A stretch of 64,000 bases of DNA, from positions 1 through 64,000 of the forward strand of contig NZ_CP022889.1 of the NCBI RefSeq assembly GCF_002269345.1, in the 5' to 3' direction. The translations under genes were made by a program, and so were the position numbers. Of the stretch, positions 18,135-24,537 are shown in pieces. Under the pieces are notes generated by a model. That model made no database searches. It worked only from the letters and a program-made list of their open reading frames with translations, and had not been told where the DNA came from. This stretch comes from Tsuneonella mangrovi. GTDB taxonomy: Bacteria; Pseudomonadota; Alphaproteobacteria; Sphingomonadales; Sphingomonadaceae. The stretch's first letter is position 1; each line of letters opens with the position of its first letter.

Positions 18135-18317
18135 TTAGTTTCCGCGCCACTTTCGTCGAATGCTTAAGAACGCGGCAGGGATACCTGAAGCGAAGGCTAT
18201 GCAGACTGCCATGTTCACGGACCATATGGGCGCGTCAAATCGAAGCAATCCAAAGACAGCCACACACGAGGTGATCTGAATAGCCCAGAGTGCATTTTCC
18301 CAGCGAGCGCGAGTCAT
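18135..18317 (-). CDS. Small two-helix membrane protein (60 aa)
   Basis: 60 residues from the ATG at 18317; an upstream in-frame extension would run into the repeat. Two hydrophobic helices (about residues 9-22 and 28-50) are followed by a basic tail (IRRKWRGN). No family recognised. The TAA stop sits at the edge of repeat copy c. The layout matches its neighbours at 17840 and 18421: gene, stop, then repeat. Confidence 0.45.
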   Translation of the reverse strand: MTRARWENALWAIQITSCVAVFGLLRFDAPIWSVNMAVCIAFASGIPAAFLSIRRKWRGN

Positions 18318-18343
18318 GAAGCCAGTCTCGCGATAAATCGTAA

Positions 18344-18430
18344 AGTCCGCAATCGGGTCGTTAGCGGAATGCTCGCTTTTGTCGCACCCCAAGTCCTCTT
18401 AAGTGTCCGCCAGGGATTGGTTAGCGGTCA
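18344..18430. repeat. Palindromic repeat, copy d (composite)
   Basis: It starts with GTCCGC (18345-18350) and ends with TTAGCGGTCA. Its central 60 bp nearly duplicate copy b with five mismatches. The stop codon of the gene at 18421 lies inside the repeat, in GGTTAGCGG. Confidence 0.7.
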
Positions 18431-18678
18431 ATTCCACGGCGCATGAAAAGCCGATTAATCGCGTATCGCAAGGCAAATCCGACGACTGCGGTGATCAAGA
18501 TTGAAGGGACAATTAGCCACCAAATGAGCCCGTGGTTGCACGGCTCATCCGGAACACAATCTCCCAGAGCACTGACTGCAACGGAAAATCCGATCAGCGG
18601 TATCCCAACAATGGCAGAAAGCGCACAGCCCCATTTCCCGCCAGCAGTCGCACTGCTTCTATACCCACCATCATCCAT
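18421..18678 (-). CDS. Small two-helix membrane protein (85 aa)
   Basis: 85 residues. Two hydrophobic helices (about residues 18-38 and 50-73) are separated by a short loop with two cysteines (GDCVPDEPCNHG), possibly a periplasmic disulfide. The C-terminus is basic (FMRRGIDR). No family recognised. The TAA stop is part of repeat copy d. It is the largest of the three membrane-protein genes in the cassette-like row. Confidence 0.5.
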   Translation of the reverse strand: MDDGGYRSSATAGGKWGCALSAIVGIPLIGFSVAVSALGDCVPDEPCNHGLIWWLIVPSILITAVVGFALRYAINRLFMRRGIDR

Positions 18679-18705
18679 CGCATTACGATGCCACAGTAGG
18701 TTGAG

Positions 18706-18736
18706 TCTGCAAAGGGGTCGTTAGGGGCTGGTCCGG
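18706..18736. repeat. Partial palindromic repeat, copy e
   Basis: The segment has GGGGTCGTTAGGGGC followed by GGTCCGG, a degenerate form of the same family. It lies upstream of the minus-strand gene at 18678. No gene is evident from 18737 to 18826. Confidence 0.4.
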
Positions 18737-18826
18737 TTTTGGATCAAGTTATCATCCAAAGTTCGGCGGAAAAAGCAGGGCCGAGGGAGCTTGAATGGAA
18801 GCCCACAGCCCCCTTCAGGCCTCCCT

Positions 18827-19414
18827 CTAGGCTACCTGCGCGCTCGAGCAATGACGGCTGACGGTCGCAGGTGAGATGTCGAAGTGGCGAGCAGTGGCAG
18901 CGATGCTCGCGCCATGCTCCTTCCGCCACCCAGCGACCACCTGCGGGTCTACCTTCTGCGGCCTGCCGAGGCTCGCCTTGCCCCTGTGGGTCTTGCCGGT
19001 TTCCTCTAGGGCCTTGCGCGCCCTTGCCCTGCCATCAGCAGTGCGCTCCGCGATCCGGCGCTTCTCCATCTCAGCCACCTGAGCGAGGACGGCGAGGATG
19101 AGTTCACCTACACCCCGGCCAATCGGCCCGAGGCCGTGAACGTCCACTGTCACCCCCGCATCGATCAAGCGGCGGACAGTGCCTTGCACGTCCAGCGCAT
19201 CGCGGCCCAAACGGTCCACAGCGTAGACGCAGACAGTGTCCCCTTCGCGCACGTAGGAGAGCATCTCGGAGAAGCCGGGGCGCTGCGAGGCTAACACACC
19301 TCCACTCACTCCCTCGTCGCTAAACTCCCTGTCGAACTGCCCGCCTAGCGCGCTGCGCTGGGCCTCGATGGATTGGTCACTTGTGCTCACCCGGTAGTAG
19401 GCAATGCGGCTCAT
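18827..19414 (-). CDS. Serine recombinase/resolvase-type DNA invertase
   Basis: 195 residues from the ATG at 19414, preceded by GAGGGAG. The N-terminal catalytic domain has the nucleophile Ser in AYYRVSTSDQS, then VYAVDRLGRDALDV and GELILAVLAQVAEMEKRRIAERT. The C-terminal helix-turn-helix is recognisable in IAATARHFDISPATVSRHC. The size and layout fit the small Tn3-resolvase/Gin-invertase group rather than large phage serine integrases. An inverted repeat lies directly upstream. It may resolve or invert DNA within the element; its target is unknown. Composition is closer to the host than the small genes to its left. Confidence 0.92.
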   Translation of the reverse strand: MSRIAYYRVSTSDQSIEAQRSALGGQFDREFSDEGVSGGVLASQRPGFSEMLSYVREGDTVCVYAVDRLGRDALDVQGTVRRLIDAGVTVDVHGLGPIGRGVGELILAVLAQVAEMEKRRIAERTADGRARARKALEETGKTHRGKASLGRPQKVDPQVVAGWRKEHGASIAATARHFDISPATVSRHCSSAQVA

Positions 19415-19424
19415 TCGGTATCTC

Positions 19425-19486
19425 CCTCGAAAGTTATCATGAGAGTATTGAGGGTGTCGCATATGTCAATACCCTATCTTTCGAGG
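19425..19486. promoter_or_regulatory. Inverted repeat upstream of the recombinase (candidate res site/operator)
   Basis: CCTCGAAAG (19425-19433) and CTTTCGAGG (19478-19486) form perfect 9-bp arms around a 44-bp centre that also contains AGTATTGA and TCAATACC. On the minus strand TTGACA occurs inside it. Resolvases often bind and control such a site beside their own gene. Confidence 0.55.
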
Positions 19487-19674
19487 CAAAAGCGCAGGGC
19501 GCTCAGCCCCTCTCGCATAAGGTGTAAGTTGTGAGGGATGGGGCAGTGTGGCCCTGTTCGCTTCGCCGCAGATCGGCACCGCTTGGACTCGATTATCCAC
19601 ACGGTTCCGTTTGTAGGATTTTTCCGCTCCCGCAGCTGGTGCAGTCACCTGCCTCCCAACAATGGAGGGAACGA

Positions 19675-19839
19675 ATGACGATTGAGAATGAGATGAGCAT
19701 GGCCGAGCGGGCAGTTGCTATCCGCGAGAGGCTCGACCGGCTCTTGGAGGGCAGGAGCGGGCCTGCAGCCCCAAGCGGTCGCTACGACGCACACGTCACC
19801 GCGATGGAGGAAGAGGCGCTCATGGCGATATTCGGTTAG
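19675..19839 (+). CDS. Small hypothetical protein (54 aa)
   Basis: 54 residues from the ATG at 19675, which has GGAGGG six bases upstream. The protein is acidic and helical (MAERAVAIRERLDRLLEG, then a short turn and AMEEEALMAIFG). No family recognised. The good ribosome binding site and lack of a competing frame support it as real. It is divergent from the recombinase, 260 bp away. Confidence 0.5.
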   Translation: MTIENEMSMAERAVAIRERLDRLLEGRSGPAAPSGRYDAHVTAMEEEALMAIFG

Positions 19840-19864
19840 GAGTACCGCCCCCTTTTGAAACGCA

Positions 19865-19930
19865 CGGCCCGCGCCGCCCTAGCAACTCCTCGGGAACCCA
19901 TGAGGAGCACTGCTGGACCGGCGCGGGCCG
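19865..19930. repeat. Large perfect hairpin downstream of the 54-aa gene
   Basis: CGGCCCGCGCCG (19865-19876) and CGGCGCGGGCCG (19919-19930) form a perfect 12-bp stem. A nested hairpin CTCCTC/GAGGAG lies inside at 19886-19907. No T-run follows, so it is not a canonical terminator; it could be a structured RNA or a dispersed repeat. Confidence 0.6.
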
Positions 19931-20092
19931 CACTTGGCTGGCGCACCCCTATGGGGGGAACCCGCCGTCGTCCGCTTCGTTCAACCCGCTTCGGATTTTT
20001 GCGGCAAAATTAATGATCCTGTGACACCTGTGGGCTTGGATTCCGCGAGCCAGGCTGAACCATTCTCAGAAAGGCCACTAAAGGAGCCATAT

Positions 20093-20389
20093 ATGAGTTT
20101 CTTCCAGCAACAGCGAATGCGTAGAGCAAGCCAGTGGCTGTGTGTGCCACTTCTCTTGCTTACGACCTCCTGTGAATCACCACTGGTACACGAAGCAAGA
20201 GAGGCAGAAGGCGACGGACGAGTTATCAGTAACGACCTCATGAAGCAGATGTACCCGCAGGCCTTTCGCGAAGGAGACCCCCCATATCTTGAGAGGGATT
20301 TTGAGGCGGGAGCTGATTTCATCTGCGACAAGATCAAACTCCAATACAACCGCGACATCTGCTCCGAACCCGCAATCGGCTGGCGATGA
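20093..20389 (+). CDS. Small lipoprotein (98 aa)
   Basis: 98 residues from the ATG at 20093, with AAGGAG seven bases upstream. The basic start and hydrophobic stretch end in a lipobox-like LLTTSC, so Cys25 or so is probably lipidated. The mature part is hydrophilic with two further cysteines (DFICDK and DICSEP), possibly a disulfide. No family recognised. It is convergent with the phage-like operon that ends at 20404. A phage-type accessory or lysis-related lipoprotein is possible but unproven. Confidence 0.6.
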   Translation: MSFFQQQRMRRASQWLCVPLLLLTTSCESPLVHEAREAEGDGRVISNDLMKQMYPQAFREGDPPYLERDFEAGADFICDKIKLQYNRDICSEPAIGWR

Positions 20390-20403
20390 TTTTCGCACCA
20401 AAA

Positions 20404-20631
20404 CTAACCGGCCCTGTGGCGGGTCTTTCGCGGTGCAAGAGCATCCTCGATCCACGGCTTGAACTGGGCGAAAGCAGCGAAGCGGTCTCGCTTCTCCTCG
20501 TCTAGCTCCCGCGCAATGGCAGCGTAGGGGAACGGCTCGTGGCAATGCAGGTAGGGTGCAGGAGCGATGGTGTGTTCGGGCACACGGATGGTCTCGCCAT
20601 GCAAGCCCCGGTAAGTCCGGTACCCGTTCAT
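20404..20631 (-). CDS. Small phage-like hypothetical protein (75 aa)
   Basis: 75 residues beginning MNGYRTYRGLHG, with a helical charged second half (RELDEEKRDRFAAFAQFKPWIEDAL). The ATG overlaps the stop of the upstream zinc-ribbon gene (ATGA), showing coupled translation. No domain recognised. It is the last gene of the leftward run that starts near 22379. Confidence 0.55.
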   Translation of the reverse strand: MNGYRTYRGLHGETIRVPEHTIAPAPYLHCHEPFPYAAIARELDEEKRDRFAAFAQFKPWIEDALAPRKTRHRAG

Positions 20632-20903
20632 GGGTAAGGGTTCGACATCGGAGCCACCGGAACCTCGTAGGGTTTGCTCGGGTGCTCCCTGAAGTATTCT
20701 GCCATGTCATCGATTACCTCTTGGACAAGCTTCTGCATCTCTCGCGATTTGCGGCGCGATGCCTTGGCGCAATCGCGACACTGCGAGGCGAGGCCGTCCG
20801 GCTGATTGCGGCTGCGGTAGAAGTTGGCGACGGGGTGGGGAGTGCTGCAGGCGTGGCAGTACTTGTGCCCCGGCGGAACCGGGACGGGGATCGGTTTGTA
20901 CAA
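20628..20903 (-). CDS. Small zinc-ribbon phage-like protein (91 aa)
   Basis: 91 residues if it starts at the TTG at 20903, which has a perfect AGGAGG five bases upstream. A GTG at 20945 would add 14 residues but lacks a site. The motif CHAC followed by NFYRSRNQPDGLASQCRDC makes a likely four-cysteine zinc site, as found in front of some HNH nucleases and in small phage proteins. A basic segment and a helix (EMQKLVQEVIDDMAEYF) follow. No HNH catalytic histidines are present, so nucleic-acid binding is the most that can be said. Confidence 0.6.
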   Translation of the reverse strand: MYKPIPVPVPPGHKYCHACSTPHPVANFYRSRNQPDGLASQCRDCAKASRRKSREMQKLVQEVIDDMAEYFREHPSKPYEVPVAPMSNPYP

Positions 20904-21038
20904 TGGAGCCTCCTGTGGGCCACCGTAACGGCGGCCTTCCGGCACATCGGGCCGGGATTGGGCATGTGACCCCGCAAGGCGGCTCCGGGGTATCGGAAAG
21001 CCAGCCTTACGGTGTCATTCAGAAGCCTGCGGCGGCGA

Positions 21039-21203
21039 TCAGGACCGCGACCGGGGCATAGGGCGCACCGCATAGAGTGGGCAGTGCGTACAGGTGCATG
21101 CAGCGACTTGCTGCTTCCACCGTCCGGGTTCGCATTCGTCGAAGATGCAGTCCCGGCACTTCGCGTCGATTGCCGAGCGAAGCGAGGGGCGGGTGTCGCT
21201 CAT
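21039..21203 (-). CDS. Six-cysteine phage-like small protein (54 aa)
   Basis: Read directly from the minus strand: 54 codons from ATG at 21203 to TGA at 21039-21041. The core has AKCRDCIFDECEPGRW, then ACTCTHCPLYAVRP, giving six cysteines in CxxC-like pairs. Small proteins of this pattern (CRDC...W..QV..C....CPLY.VRP) are common in phages and prophages of proteobacteria, with unknown function; zinc binding is likely. GAAGGGG lies upstream. It is too short for normal gene-finding cutoffs, but the pattern is distinctive. Confidence 0.75.
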   Translation of the reverse strand: MSDTRPSLRSAIDAKCRDCIFDECEPGRWKQQVAACTCTHCPLYAVRPMPRSRS

Positions 21204-21242
21204 TCACGACCCCGGTGCCCCTTCAGGGCCACGAGGGAGCCG

Positions 21243-21383
21243 CTAGTTGCGGCGTGGGTATGCAGATGCATTGGATTTGTCCTTGGCTATAGAGACCAGC
21301 GCCAAGGCGGCCTGTATGTCGTCCCACAGGGGCACCGAGGGGTGCTGCTTGGACAGCGCGGCTGGCGCGGCAGTGCTACGCAT
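21243..21383 (-). CDS. Very small hypothetical protein (46 aa)
   Basis: 46 codons from ATG at 21383 to TAG at 21243-21245, read directly. AGGAGA lies seven bases before the start, the best ribosome binding site of the run. The protein has a short helix around LWDDIQAALALVSIAKD. No family recognised. It fits the gap between its neighbours with about 37 bp on each side. Confidence 0.45.
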   Translation of the reverse strand: MRSTAAPAALSKQHPSVPLWDDIQAALALVSIAKDKSNASAYPRRN

Positions 21384-21420
21384 GGTCTGGTCTCCTAGTT
21401 GTCGGTTGGATGGGCTGCGG

Positions 21421-21576
21421 TCAGTCCTTGCCGCCCATGTCGATCCGGGTCATTCCGGGGATGCACTCCCACACCTTGCGGCGGTGCCGCTCGGCGTAAT
21501 CGGGAGAACCTGGACGGTTGGGATCGGGGTAGCTGGACTTAGGTCCGCGACGGTCGAAGCGAGGGCGGCGGCGCAT
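21421..21576 (-). CDS. Small basic hypothetical protein (51 aa)
   Basis: 51 codons, from ATG at 21576 to TGA at 21421-21423. The start shares one base with the stop of the upstream 267-aa gene (TGATG), a strong sign of translational coupling. The protein is rich in Arg and Pro at the start (MRRRPRFDRRGPK) and ends with TRIDMGGKD. No family recognised. It may bind nucleic acid or be an accessory to the upstream gene product. Confidence 0.55.
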   Translation of the reverse strand: MRRRPRFDRRGPKSSYPDPNRPGSPDYAERHRRKVWECIPGMTRIDMGGKD

Positions 21577-22379
21577 CACTGGGTCGGGTCAGGCCGCATG
21601 CGAGCAAGCGCCTGCGCCTGCTCCTCGATGTACTTCTCGCGGGTGATCTCGCTTGCCCGCTTCTTGATCGCTTCCCGGTTGGCCTTCTGCTGCTGTTGGC
21701 GGTGCAGGAGCGCGGCGGACTCGGCCAAGGCCTTCTCCATGCGCTTGCGCCCTTCGATCCCGAAGGAACCGTCGGGGCCGACCAGAAGCCGTACCTGTCG
21801 GTCGATGTCCGCGATGTTGTTGCGGTAGGCTTGGCGCTTGGTCTCGCTCAGCCAATACACAGGCTCAGCGACCAGCTCGCCCGTCGCCGGGTCTTCGGCC
21901 TTCGTCACATCGACCACCCGGTCCAATGCCTCTTGGAAGCCGTCTCGCTTCCGGTACAGGTCGCGGACCTGCATGGCGATGTCGGCCTGTTCCTTGTGGA
22001 AGGGCAGCGCATCGCGGTGGACGCCGGTCTGGCTGCGGATGGCCCCGCGCTTCTCGCGGACCACCTCTTCGACCAGCTGGCTCTCGTACTTGGCGCGATC
22101 TTCCTTCGGCATATTCGGCTTGAGTTCGAGCCGTCGGTAGACCTCGCTCCGCATATCGTCGGGAAGGCCCGATGCCTTGAGCTGGATGGGGCGGACACCG
22201 CCAAAGCTGGCAACGTTGCCCGGTACGTCATTGATCGGGTCCATCTTCAGGATTTGATCGGCGTAGGGCAGGTGTTCTGCGGGGATGCTCTCGGAGTTGC
22301 CGGAGAGGTTGCCGTAGTTCGTGACAACGCCGCGCATACGGTCGTCGCCGCCAGAGGCAGGGGTAGTGTCTTCAGTCAT
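21576..22379 (-). CDS. Hypothetical phage-like protein (267 aa)
   Basis: 267 residues from the ATG at 22379. A GTG at 22415 would add 12 residues, and neither start has a clear ribosome binding site. The first 70 residues are probably disordered; the rest is strongly helical and charged, with a coiled-coil-like C-terminus (HRQQQQKANREAIKKRASEITREKYIEEQ). I do not recognise a domain. It is the first and largest gene of the leftward operon, directly after the repeat-rich control region, which suggests a regulatory or structural role in the element. Confidence 0.6.
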   Translation of the reverse strand: MTEDTTPASGGDDRMRGVVTNYGNLSGNSESIPAEHLPYADQILKMDPINDVPGNVASFGGVRPIQLKASGLPDDMRSEVYRRLELKPNMPKEDRAKYESQLVEEVVREKRGAIRSQTGVHRDALPFHKEQADIAMQVRDLYRKRDGFQEALDRVVDVTKAEDPATGELVAEPVYWLSETKRQAYRNNIADIDRQVRLLVGPDGSFGIEGRKRMEKALAESAALLHRQQQQKANREAIKKRASEITREKYIEEQAQALARMRPDPTQ

Positions 22380-22531
22380 GGGGTTGCATTCTGCCGAGGC
22401 GATGTCCTCGGTCACTTGCGTTGTGGAGGTGCGTCTATCGCAGACGCAGGCGGTCCTTCGGAGCCTTCAAGGGGCACCGAGGGATTTCGTGGGTAGTCGG
22501 GAAGGAGGAGGAGCAATCTCGCCCCACACAC

Positions 22532-22576
22532 GTTCCCCTTCTAAGGTTCTGAGGAGAAGGAGTGTTGAAGGGGAAC
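22532..22576. repeat. Inverted repeat GTTCCCCTTC/GAAGGGGAAC
   Basis: Perfect 10-bp arms at 22532-22541 and 22567-22576. The same GGTTCCC motif recurs in each unit of the adjoining tandem repeat, so the two structures probably share a binding protein. The region 22416-22598 shows no gene. Confidence 0.6.
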
Positions 22577-22598
22577 TGAAAGGGAAAACCTGCGGGCA

Positions 22599-22932
22599 CC
22601 GCTGGTGCTACGACAGGTTCCCTTTAAGTGTACTACCTTCGATAAATCTCACCCGGTGGGTCTTTCTCCAAGGGTGGGTGTTAATTGACCAGAAGCTGTG
22701 AACCCGCGCCCATCCGTTGGTGCTACTGAGGGTTCCCCTTCAGTGTTCTACCTTCGATAATCTGACCGGGGCGGGGGTTCATTCTCCGAGGGTGAGGGTT
22801 AATTGACCAGCCGCTGCGAATCCGCGCTCAGACCGTTGGTGCTACTGAGGGTTCCCTACTAGTATTCTACCTTCAATAATCTGACCGGGGCGGAAGAGGT
22901 TCCTTTCCCGAGGGTGGGCTATAATTGGCCGC
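22599..22932. repeat. Tandem repeat, about 117 bp x 3
   Basis: Units start at 22599, 22714 and 22833; the last is shorter and runs to the integrase stop. Each contains CCGTTGGTGCTAC, GGTTCCC, CTACCTTCGATAATCTGACC and TAATTGACCAG or close variants. The block lies between the integrase 3' end and the leftward phage-like operon. No reading frame is shared by the units. They look like iterons, multiple operator sites or repeated small RNAs, and not like CRISPR. Confidence 0.8.
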
Positions 22933-22935
22933 GGC

Positions 22936-24369
22936 CTATTCAGGCACCGGGAAGGTGACCCCCGGATAGTCGATCAACGCGATGAGATCGGCCTTGCGCT
23001 GCATGGTAATCCCATCGGCATTGTAACGCTTGTAGGTGAACCCCCGCTCGTGCCCAAGCACCTGCGCCCACTCGTTCTCAAGCACACCAGCGCGTTCCAT
23101 GATCTTCGTCACGTTCTTGCGAAACGAATGAAACACCTTGCGACGGTCGTCGAAGCCCTTGCCGATCTTAAAGTTGGAAAAGTCCTTTCCGGCGTCAGCT
23201 CCCGGCTTCTTGCCCGGACCCTCGGGATTGAACGACGGCCAGACGCGGTCACCTGCAGCGCCCTTTCGCTCTGCCAGCCACTGCAGCTTTCCATGTAGGG
23301 GAACCTGCCTGATACCGGCTGGGCTTTTCGCGTCGATAACGTCGATGAACCGGATACCGTCTTCCTCTTTGATCTGGCCGAAGGTCAATGACGCGATCTC
23401 GTCCAGGCGCATGGCGGTGAAGAGCGCGACTTGCATGACTTCCGCTAGATCGGTGCGCTTGGGCGGCGGGGAAAACAGCACCTTCAGCTCGTCAATCGTC
23501 CACGGTCGATAAGAAGCGACGTTCTTGCCCGGAGTGAGGCGTTTCCTCATCCCGCTGAATGGGTTCCTGCCGGTGCACCTGTCTCGCTGCTCTCCCCACT
23601 TCCACAACTCCTGCAGGGTCGTGACATGGCGGTTTAGAGTCGCGTCTGCGAGGCCCTTGGGGTGATGCCCGTATTCCCGATGAAGCGCCTTCCAAGACAT
23701 CTCCTTCGCAGCCGGAGAGCGCGCCCAGTGCGGATCGAAGCGCCGCAGCGCGTCCATGAAGCTCGCAGCGTCTACTTGCCGGACTTCCCTCAGTGGACGG
23801 TCGGAGATGTAGTCAGCGAAGAGCCGGAACGTGGCCTCCTTCTGTTGGCGCGTGTTGCTCTGCTTTAAACCTGATTGCGTGGACCAGAGTTCGATGTACT
23901 CGGCAGCTGTTTCCGAAAAGCTCGGTTCAAGCTCCTTACGGCGGGCAGGGCGCTTGCCCCGCAAGACCGCTGCGGCATCTTGCAGCGCTGCGAGCTTCAC
24001 CTCTTCTTCGGGTGTCAGCTCCCGCCCCTCAGTCTGCTCTTGCAGCTTGTCCAGCTCGTAGCCCACGCCAAGTTCTCGCGGGTCTTCTTCAGAGGCACCG
24101 TGGACATTGAAGTTGCCACCAAGCGCCATGTCCAGCAGCGTCTCGTGCAGTTGGCGGAGTACCTGCCGGGAGGTGTTCGGTTGTGGTGTGCGTGAGGCCC
24201 AGTCGGCCCTCAGGGTGATCTCCCACGCATCGGCCTCCAGCCGAGCGGAGCGCCTGTCCAGTGCCTGCATGGTTTTCTGCTCGAACTGCCTCCCATATGA
24301 GGCCCTCAGTTCCGCTGGAATCCTTATCTTCGCGCGCCATTTGTTGCCGCGCCTTTGCAGTGCTGCCAT
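22936..24369 (-). CDS. Tyrosine-type site-specific integrase
   Basis: 477 residues from the ATG at 24369; an extension to 24507 would read through the attachment site and is not credible. The N-terminal part (RGNKWRAKIRIPAELR) resembles the DUF6538/arm-binding region, followed by a SAM-like core-binding domain (about 175-290). The catalytic domain shows Arg in FTAMRLDEIASLT, Lys near VPLHGKLQ, HxxR in FHSFRKNVT, His in QVLGHERG and Tyr in YKRYNAD. It sits at the right end of the tRNA-Gln element, and its upstream region holds the TGTGGGCC boxes, so it is very probably the enzyme that integrated the element and may regulate itself. Confidence 0.95.
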   Translation of the reverse strand: MAALQRRGNKWRAKIRIPAELRASYGRQFEQKTMQALDRRSARLEADAWEITLRADWASRTPQPNTSRQVLRQLHETLLDMALGGNFNVHGASEEDPRELGVGYELDKLQEQTEGRELTPEEEVKLAALQDAAAVLRGKRPARRKELEPSFSETAAEYIELWSTQSGLKQSNTRQQKEATFRLFADYISDRPLREVRQVDAASFMDALRRFDPHWARSPAAKEMSWKALHREYGHHPKGLADATLNRHVTTLQELWKWGEQRDRCTGRNPFSGMRKRLTPGKNVASYRPWTIDELKVLFSPPPKRTDLAEVMQVALFTAMRLDEIASLTFGQIKEEDGIRFIDVIDAKSPAGIRQVPLHGKLQWLAERKGAAGDRVWPSFNPEGPGKKPGADAGKDFSNFKIGKGFDDRRKVFHSFRKNVTKIMERAGVLENEWAQVLGHERGFTYKRYNADGITMQRKADLIALIDYPGVTFPVPE

Positions 24370-24386
24370 GCTGCTTTTGGTCCCCC

Positions 24387-24476
24387 TGTGGGCCGTGTGT
24401 GTGGGCCATCTTTGTGGGCCGGAACCTCCTGATAGGCAAGAGAATATTGGAGGTTCAATGGCTTGTTGTGGGCCAG
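24387..24476 (+). promoter_or_regulatory. Right integrase arm-type sites (four TGTGGGCC boxes)
   Basis: TGTGGGCC occurs at 24387, 24400 and 24413 in an exact 13-bp register and again at 24467, next to the att core. All four boxes face the same way as the two left boxes. They overlap the region before the integrase start, so binding could also repress integrase expression. Confidence 0.7.
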
Positions 24477-24477
24477 A

Positions 24478-24501
24478 GTTCGCCTCCTGCCGCCCCAGCC
24501 A
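24478..24501 (+). repeat. attR: tRNA-Gln 3' end copy
   Basis: Contains TCCTGCCGCCCCAGCCA (24485-24501), identical to the tRNA-Gln 3' end including CCA. No tRNA body precedes it, so it is a boundary repeat and not a gene. Chromosomal-type sequence resumes to its right. Confidence 0.85.
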
Positions 24502-24537
24502 TTTCACGTCAGTTGCCGAGCGTGCGTGCGTGACCAG

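Larger units (their letters stand above)
17156..24501 (+). mobile_element. tRNA-Gln-integrated genomic element, about 7.3 kb
   Basis: The element is bounded on the left by the tRNA 3' end and on the right by a second copy of TCCTGCCGCCCCAGCCA (24485-24501). A leftward tyrosine integrase ends the element at its right side. Repeated TGTGGGCC boxes lie just inside both boundaries. The contents are small hypothetical proteins, a serine recombinase, a lipoprotein, a phage-like operon of very small proteins, and tandem repeats. I see no capsid, terminase, plasmid replication or conjugation gene. It may be a remnant prophage, a satellite, or a small integrative island that relies on helper functions. 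Confidence 0.85.

Noticed and set aside
17319-18736. Canonical integron cassette array with attC sites
   Set aside because: No integron-type integrase is present, and the repeats do not show the paired RYYYAAC and GTTRRRY boxes in the required order. The cassette-like layout is kept as a finding without this label.
21696-22496. 266-codon plus-strand frame in the element
   Set aside because: It is antisense to the 267-aa gene, whose start/stop overlap with the next gene shows that the minus strand is coding.
22599-22932. CRISPR array
   Set aside because: The units are about 117 bp, adjoin without unique spacers, and number only three; no cas gene is present.
24370-24507. N-terminal extension of the integrase to 24507
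   Set aside because: The added codons cover the TGTGGGCC boxes and att core and resemble no integrase N-terminus; the ATG at 24369 is used instead.
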